DNA of 5,129 nt from Gemmatimonadota bacterium (GTDB lineage Bacteria; Gemmatimonadota; Gemmatimonadetes; Gemmatimonadales; GWC2-71-9): assembly GCA_003221985.1 (NCBI GenBank), contig QHUQ01000250.1:1-5129 (forward strand), given 5' to 3'. The notes beneath the pieces were generated by a model, which did not search any database, was not told where the DNA came from, and saw nothing but the letters and a program-made list of their open reading frames with translations. Of this stretch, positions 1 to 5,129 are shown piece after piece. Both the position numbers and the translations under genes were made by a program. Each line of letters begins with the position of its first letter. Position 1 is the stretch's first letter.

Positions 1-279
1 GAAGTTGCTCTTGTAGTCGATCACGGTGCCGTTCAGATACTGCGAGCTGAACTCATCCACGAACAGCCGCACGCCGGCACTTTCAATCACGACGTCGTCC
101 GTCGCGGGCCGCTCTTCGATGTTCAGGCTGTAGCGGAAGCCGGAGCAGCCGCCCGGCAGCACGGCGACGCGGAGCCCGGCCGACTCCTTCGACACCTTCT
201 CCTCGGCCAGGAATTTCTTGACTTCCTCGCCCGCGCGGTCGGTGAGCGTCAGGGTAACCGATTTTTGCGTCGTGTCCAT
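1..279 (-). CDS. A-type iron-sulfur cluster carrier (IscA/ErpA/HesB family), 3' end cut off by the window
   Basis: This is the N-terminal 93 codons of an A-type carrier, a small cytoplasmic protein that takes newly built Fe-S clusters from a scaffold and hands them to apo-enzymes. The reading frame runs from the ATG at 279 down to position 1 without a stop. The diagnostic segment is LPGGCSGFRYSL (residues 41-52), holding the first of the three conserved cluster-binding cysteines (Cys45). The sheet region ending VIDYKSNF (86-93) also fits the family. The usual C-terminal Cys-Gly-Cys motif would lie about 15-25 residues past the window edge, so it cannot be checked. Family members are about 105-125 residues long. 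The start is supported by GGAGG six bases upstream and by a promoter just beyond. The sequence does not separate ErpA from IscA or SufA, so no symbol is given. The gene is divergent from the symporter and probably unrelated to it. Confidence 0.93.
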   Translation of the reverse strand, partial: MDTTQKSVTLTLTDRAGEEVKKFLAEEKVSKESAGLRVAVLPGGCSGFRYSLNIEERPATDDVVIESAGVRLFVDEFSSQYLNGTVIDYKSNF

Positions 280-285
280 TACTAT

Positions 286-290
286 CCTCC
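286..290 (-). promoter_or_regulatory. Ribosome binding site of the A-type carrier gene
   Basis: On the minus strand GGAGG lies six bases before the ATG at 279. This is an optimal Shine-Dalgarno match and fixes the start of the carrier gene. Confidence 0.85.
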
Positions 291-301
291 AGTCTGGCAG
301 C

Positions 302-330
302 AACTTAGAAGGTAGCGGCGAGGCTGTCAA
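302..330 (-). promoter_or_regulatory. Sigma70-type promoter for the A-type carrier gene
   Basis: Read on the minus strand, a perfect -35 box TTGACA (325-330) is followed, after a 17-bp spacer, by TAAGTT (302-307), a four-of-six match to the -10 consensus. Transcription would start near position 295, giving a leader of roughly 16 bases that contains the GGAGG site. Box quality, spacing and position before a well-supported start make this a convincing promoter. No experimental start site is known. Confidence 0.75.
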
Positions 331-382
331 CGGTCCGTCCCCGCTTGCCATGTCGGGCCGCATCCCCCCAATTGGTGGCCCT

Positions 383-2120
<1,738 letters not shown>

Positions 2121-2137
<17 letters not shown>

Positions 2138-4895
2138 GCGCGTCGTTGACGAGGTCGGCCACGCGCCGGCGCACCTGAAGGATCTTGGTGTTGGCCCGCG
2201 TCGGGTTGACGCGGTTGGTCAGTAGAATAATGAAGAGGTCGCGGTCGGGATCGAACCAGACGGACGTGCCGGTAAAGCCGGTATGTCCGAATGCGTCCGG
2301 TCCCATTTTCGTTCCGGCACTCGAGTTTTCCGAGGGTGTGTCCCAGCCGAGCGCGCGCGACGAACCGGGGGGGATGTCTTGTCGGTGGGTGAACATCTCC
2401 ACGAGCGGTTTCCGGAGATTCGGCGGGCACGCGCTGCTATCGCCGCACGTATAAAAAGAATCCCGAGATCGCTGGGTCAATAACCAAACGGCGAACTTCG
2501 AGAGGTCACCCGCCGTGCTGAAGAGTCCGGCATGGCCGGAGACGCCGCCCAAACGCCCCGCATTCTCGTCGTGCACCTCACCGCGCAGCAGCCGATGACG
2601 GAAGACGGTGTCGTTTTCCGTGGGCGCGATCCGATCACGCCAACTCTGCGGGGGCAGGAATCGCGTGGAGGTCATGTCGAGCGGCCCGAACACGCGCGCG
2701 GCGAGAAAGTCATCCAGGCGCTGGCCGGTGACCGCTTCCACCGCCTGCGTCAGCGTGATCGCGCCGAGGTCGGAATAGATGAAGGTGTCACCGGGCTGCC
2801 GGAGCAAGGCCGTCGTGTCGACGAGCGCCAGCGCTGCGTCGCGCGTCTGGGCTTCGGCAAACAGCGGTCGCCACGCGGGCATTCCGGACGAGTGGGTGAG
2901 CAGGTGTTTGATGGTCACCCGCTCTTTGCTGGGACCGTGAAACGCAGGGACGTAGCGTTGCACCGGCGCCTCGAGATCGAGCTTGCCCTCATCGACCAAC
3001 ATCATCGTCGCGGTCGTCAGCCCAATGACCTTCGTGAGGGACGCGAGGTCGTACACCGTCTCCGTGGTGACCGGCCGGGGATCGTCCGCGCCGTAGTGCC
3101 CGACGGCCGCCAGGAGAACCATGCTGTCGCGGAATCCCACCGCGATTACCCCACCGGGAAACGCGCTGTCCACCTGCGATCGCAAATACGCGACGACGGG
3201 CTCGAAGCGGCCGTACTGCTGCTGCGCAGCGAGGGGAGCGGCGTGTGAATGCGTGCAGCCGAGTAGCAGCACGAGCAGCGCGCGTCCCGCGGCTCGCTCG
3301 GCTGAGCGTACCCCGCTCCAGGCGATCAGGTAGGACTTCACGGCCGGCGTCTGATTCAGCAGATACGGGCTGCCGAGCGAGACCAGCACGGTCGGCTTCA
3401 CCGAGTCGGTCACGGTGATCATCCTCGCGAGTGAATCGGGGAGCGCGATGTTGCCCTTCGCGGCGATCGGTCGCACGTTCATCGCGAATACCACGGTTGG
3501 GGCGCGCCCGATGACCACGCGCGCGGAATCGTAGGACGCCTGCCCCGACATGGGCCAGAGCCGGAAGAAGCTCACCGTGTCGCCCCCCAACCGTAGCAGC
3601 TCGAGCAGGCGCTGCCCGACATAGCTGTTCAGCTCGTCGCCGTACGCGATGACGGCGATGCGGCTGCGGGCGCCACGCAGCCTGGCGACCGTCCCGCCGC
3701 TGTCGCGGACCAGCGTCAACGACCGTTGTGCAATGTCGTCCGCGGCATCCTGGAAGGCTTTCGAGCCGACGACGCGGGCGATCGCATCAAGCGGCACCGT
3801 ACGCTGCTGGAAGAGTCCAAGCCCCCGCTTGATCGCGAGCACGCGCCGCACGGAGGCATCCAGCCGGGCGGTCGTGATGCGGCCGGTCTGCATGGCCCCC
3901 AGCATCGAGGCGATGGCCGAGTCGGGATCGGCAGGCATGAGCAGCAGATCCGAGCCTGCCTCGAAGGCCCGCACCGCGGCTTCGCCGGCCCCGTACTTGG
4001 CGACGATCGCGCCCATCTGCAGGGCGTCGGTCACCACGAGACCCTTGAACTTGAGCGAGTCGCGCAGCAATCCTGTGAGCACAGCCGCAGACAGCGTCGC
4101 GGGCGCGTCACCGGTGAACGCTGGAAATGCGATGTGCGCGCTCATCACGACCTGGGCGCCGGCATCGATGCCGGCCCGGAACGGCACGAGGTCGATCGAG
4201 TCGAGCCGCGAGTACGTCGATCGAATCGTTGGCAGTCCGATGTGCGAATCGGCATCGGTGTCGCCATGGCCGGGGAAATGCTTGAGCGTGGCCAGCATGC
4301 CGTTGTCTTGCAGACCGCGGACGTAGGCACGCACCAGCCGCGCCACGGCCTGCGGGTTCTCGCCGAACGAGCGGATATTGATGATGGGATTGAGCGGATT
4401 GCTGTTGACGTCGGCGTCGGGAGCAAAGTTTACATGGATGCCCACGGCGCGCCCTTCGAGGGCGGCGACGCGCCCGATCATGTAGGCGTCGCGCTCGTCC
4501 CCCGTCGCCCCGGCGGCCATGATGTGCGGGAAAGCCGTGGCCCCCACGACCCGCATCGCGGCGCCCCATTCGAGATCGGCGGAGACGAGCAGCGGCAGCT
4601 TGGAGCGCTGTTGCAGCGTGTTGAGTTTGGCGGCGATGTCGTAGGGCGACCCGACCGAGATGATGATGCCCCCCACCTCGAGCGAGTCGATCCAGCGCAG
4701 CGCGATCTGGAAGGCGGAATCGTCCAGCGCCATGTAATTTCCGCCGAGCCACGGCACCACGAGCTGTGCGATCTTTTGGCGCTGCGTGAGTTTGCTGAGG
4801 ACTGCGTCGACGGCGGGTTGCGGAGCCGGTCCAACCGCTCGCGTTCCGCCACATGCTGCCAGCATCATTACGAACAGGAGTTTATGCGCGCGCAT
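2121..4895 (-). CDS. nagZ: NagZ-AmiE fusion lipoprotein: GH3 beta-N-acetylglucosaminidase plus beta-lactamase-fold amidase/serine hydrolase
   Basis: This 924-residue protein carries two enzymes of peptidoglycan salvage. Residues 1-15 form a short lipoprotein signal with lipobox LAAC (Cys15), followed by Gly, so it is probably anchored in the outer membrane facing the periplasm. Residues about 30-360 are the GH3 catalytic barrel: KHFPGHGD (205-212) and DSH (216-218) give the NagZ-type Asp-His acid/base pair, and VVTDALQMGA (287-296) gives the nucleophile Asp290. Residues about 385-540 match the GH3 C-terminal domain but stop short. Residues about 560-920 are a class C beta-lactamase fold with SxxK (Ser619-Leu-Thr-Lys622), Tyr707-Ser-Asp, and His871-Thr-Gly in the third-motif position. 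GGVSGHAGLFSTAGDL (783-798) is typical of AmiE-like serine hydrolases. NagZ activity (removal of GlcNAc from muropeptides) is well supported. Amidase activity on MurNAc-peptides is inferred from Bacillus AmiE, and an esterase or peptidase is possible. The gene overlaps both neighbours, and no clear ribosome binding site precedes its ATG. The next in-frame ATGs (residues 10-11) would destroy the signal, so 4895 is kept as the start. Confidence 0.92.
3240..3287 (-). other. Fusion junction with internal lipoprotein-signal-like segment
   Basis: This segment encodes residues 537-552 of the fused protein and contains GRALLVLLLGC (537-547). It is a basic residue, a hydrophobic run and a lipobox-like LLGC at Cys547, followed by a polar, alanine-rich stretch. 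It sits exactly where the GH3 C-terminal domain should continue into its usual closing strand (a GRLPIS-like motif), which is absent. It looks like the leftover signal peptide of a once separate amiE gene joined in frame to a shortened nagZ. The hydrophobic run is only about eight residues, so it is probably a linker now. An independent start there is unlikely: the nearest in-frame GTG (at 3341) has no ribosome binding site. Confidence 0.6.
4853..4865. repeat. Short inverted repeat upstream of namZ (possible operator)
   Basis: ATGCTG and CAGCAT are perfect inverted arms around a single central base. They lie inside the signal-peptide codons of the NagZ-AmiE gene and 18 bp before the namZ start. 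Its centre is about 30 bp, close to three helical turns, from the centre of the start-codon palindrome, and both have ATGC/GCAT ends. An operator role is only a guess, because short palindromes occur by chance and this one also encodes Met-Leu-Ala-Ala. Confidence 0.25.
4876..4880 (+). promoter_or_regulatory. Ribosome binding site of namZ
   Basis: AGGAG ends three bases before the namZ ATG at 4884. The match is good, but the spacing is shorter than usual. It supports this start, and there is no other plausible start codon close by in frame. The site lies inside the divergent NagZ-AmiE coding sequence. Confidence 0.6.
4884..4895. repeat. 12-bp perfect palindrome holding both divergent start codons
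   Basis: The sequence ATGCGCGCGCAT equals its own reverse complement. Its first three bases on the plus strand are the namZ start codon, and its first three bases on the minus strand are the start codon of the NagZ-AmiE gene. Each start codon is therefore the complement of the other gene's fourth codon (His), and both proteins begin Met-Arg-Ala-His. The palindrome could form a short hairpin over each start or serve as a protein-binding site. Neither function is shown. Confidence 0.85.
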
Positions 4896-5129
4896 CGTCT
4901 CGTCTGGATTGTGTTTGGGCTTGCCTGTTCCGCCGGTACTCGGGGTCCCTCAACCGCCGTAGCTCAGGTCCGTCCCGGGATCGAGGTCGTGCTGTCGGAT
5001 TCGGCCCACCTCATCACCGGCAAACGCCTCGGCCTGCTCACGAACAACACGGGCGTCGACCATCTCGGCCGCCGCGACGTAGATCTCCTCCGCACCACGC
5101 ACGACGCACGACTCACGGTTTTATTCAGT
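4884..5129 (+). CDS. namZ: NamZ-family (DUF1343/YbbC) exo-beta-N-acetylmuramidase, 3' end cut off by the window
   Basis: These are the first 82 codons of an exported DUF1343 protein. Residues 1-27 are a Sec signal peptide: basic start, hydrophobic core LVWIVFGLA, and an AVA cleavage site before Gln28. The Cys15 context (GLAC) is a poor lipobox, so signal peptidase I cleavage is preferred. The mature part opens with GIEVVL (32-37), GKRLGLLTNNTGVDHLGR (46-63) and VDLL (66-69), the characteristic N-terminus of the YbbC family. The frame leaves the window at LTVLFS (77-82), just where family members normally continue into a Pro-Glu-His-Gly segment, so the catalytic region is unseen. Bacillus NamZ removes MurNAc from the non-reducing ends of peptidoglycan chains and works in turn with NagZ. 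The divergent NagZ-AmiE gene next door supports the same role here. The two starts overlap by 12 bp. Confidence 0.88.
   Translation, partial: MRAHRLVWIVFGLACSAGTRGPSTAVAQVRPGIEVVLSDSAHLITGKRLGLLTNNTGVDHLGRRDVDLLRTTHDARLTVLFS

Larger units (their letters stand above)
280..382. other. Divergent intergenic region between the Fe-S carrier and the symporter
   Basis: These 103 bp are the only real intergenic space in the window. The minus-strand promoter and ribosome binding site of the carrier gene occupy 286-330. A plus-strand promoter for the symporter must also lie here or inside the carrier gene, but I find no pair of boxes with acceptable spacing. Before the symporter ATG at 383 there is only GGTGG (374-378), a moderate Shine-Dalgarno match with a four-base spacer. 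Confidence 0.6.

Noticed and set aside
218..382. N-terminal extension of the symporter frame to an ATG at 218 (55 extra residues)
   Set aside because: It would overlap the divergent Fe-S carrier gene and its promoter, has no signal or membrane character, and the family's first helix begins right after the ATG at 383.
2163..2172. GCGCCGGCGC palindrome near the 3' end of the fused gene as a terminator
   Set aside because: There is no loop of usable size and no T-run follows on either strand. It is likely chance in GC-rich coding sequence.
2532..3248. Plus-strand open frame of 238 codons opposite the amidase domain
   Set aside because: Arg- and Gly-rich shadow with no recognisable domain. The minus-strand frame carries the SxxK, YSD and HTG motifs here.
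3240..3300. Frameshift as the cause of the missing GH3 C-terminal ending
   Set aside because: I read the other two minus-strand frames here and saw no GRLPIS-like continuation, so an in-frame deletion or fusion fits better than a sequencing indel.
3255..3341. A separate amiE gene starting at the GTG at 3341 with its own lipoprotein signal
   Set aside because: There is no ribosome binding site, the frame is continuous with nagZ, and the upstream residues are clearly GH3 C-terminal domain. Kept as a fusion with a relic signal.
4108..4854. Minus-strand frame of 248 codons in another frame within the NagZ domain
   Set aside because: Arg-rich shadow frame. The real frame encodes the KHFPGHGD motif in the same interval.

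Overview
The window is GC-rich, gene-dense bacterial DNA that looks like a chromosomal fragment of a diderm (Gram-negative) organism: the 924-residue enzyme starts with a lipoprotein signal peptide and the gene beside it with a Sec signal peptide. Gene content and style (GC-rich, exported NagZ/AmiE/NamZ proteins, a strong sigma70-like promoter) would suit Gemmatimonadota or a neighbouring phylum. That placement is an inference from impression, not from a search.

Layout. (1) Positions 1-279, minus strand: the first 93 codons of an A-type iron-sulfur carrier (IscA/ErpA/HesB family), running off the left edge, with a good promoter (TTGACA-17 bp-TAAGTT) and a GGAGG ribosome binding site. (2) Positions 383-2137, plus strand: a 584-residue sodium:solute symporter (SSS/SLC5-like). 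(3) Positions 2121-4895, minus strand: a 924-residue lipoprotein that joins a GH3 beta-N-acetylglucosaminidase (NagZ type) to a serine-hydrolase domain of class C beta-lactamase fold (AmiE-like, N-acetylmuramyl-L-alanine amidase candidate). (4) Positions 4884-5129, plus strand: the first 82 codons of an exported DUF1343 protein of the NamZ/YbbC exo-beta-N-acetylmuramidase family, running off the right edge.

How the genes fit together. In Bacillus subtilis amiE, nagZ and namZ (ybbE-ybbD-ybbC) sit together and dismantle peptidoglycan fragments: AmiE strips the peptide from MurNAc, NagZ removes terminal GlcNAc and NamZ removes terminal MurNAc. The same three activities are present here as one fused protein plus a divergent namZ, beside an SSS transporter that is a plausible importer of the released amino sugar (compare MurT of Tannerella forsythia). 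The locus is therefore best read as a peptidoglycan salvage cluster. The Fe-S carrier is probably an unrelated neighbour.

The most unusual feature is the packing of the fused gene. Its start overlaps the start of namZ head to head by 12 bp inside a perfect palindrome (4884-4895), so that each gene's ATG is the complement of the other's fourth codon and both proteins begin MRAH. Its end overlaps the symporter tail to tail by 17 bp. The fused protein also has an odd junction: the end of the GH3 C-terminal domain appears to be missing and is replaced by what looks like a second, internal lipoprotein signal segment.
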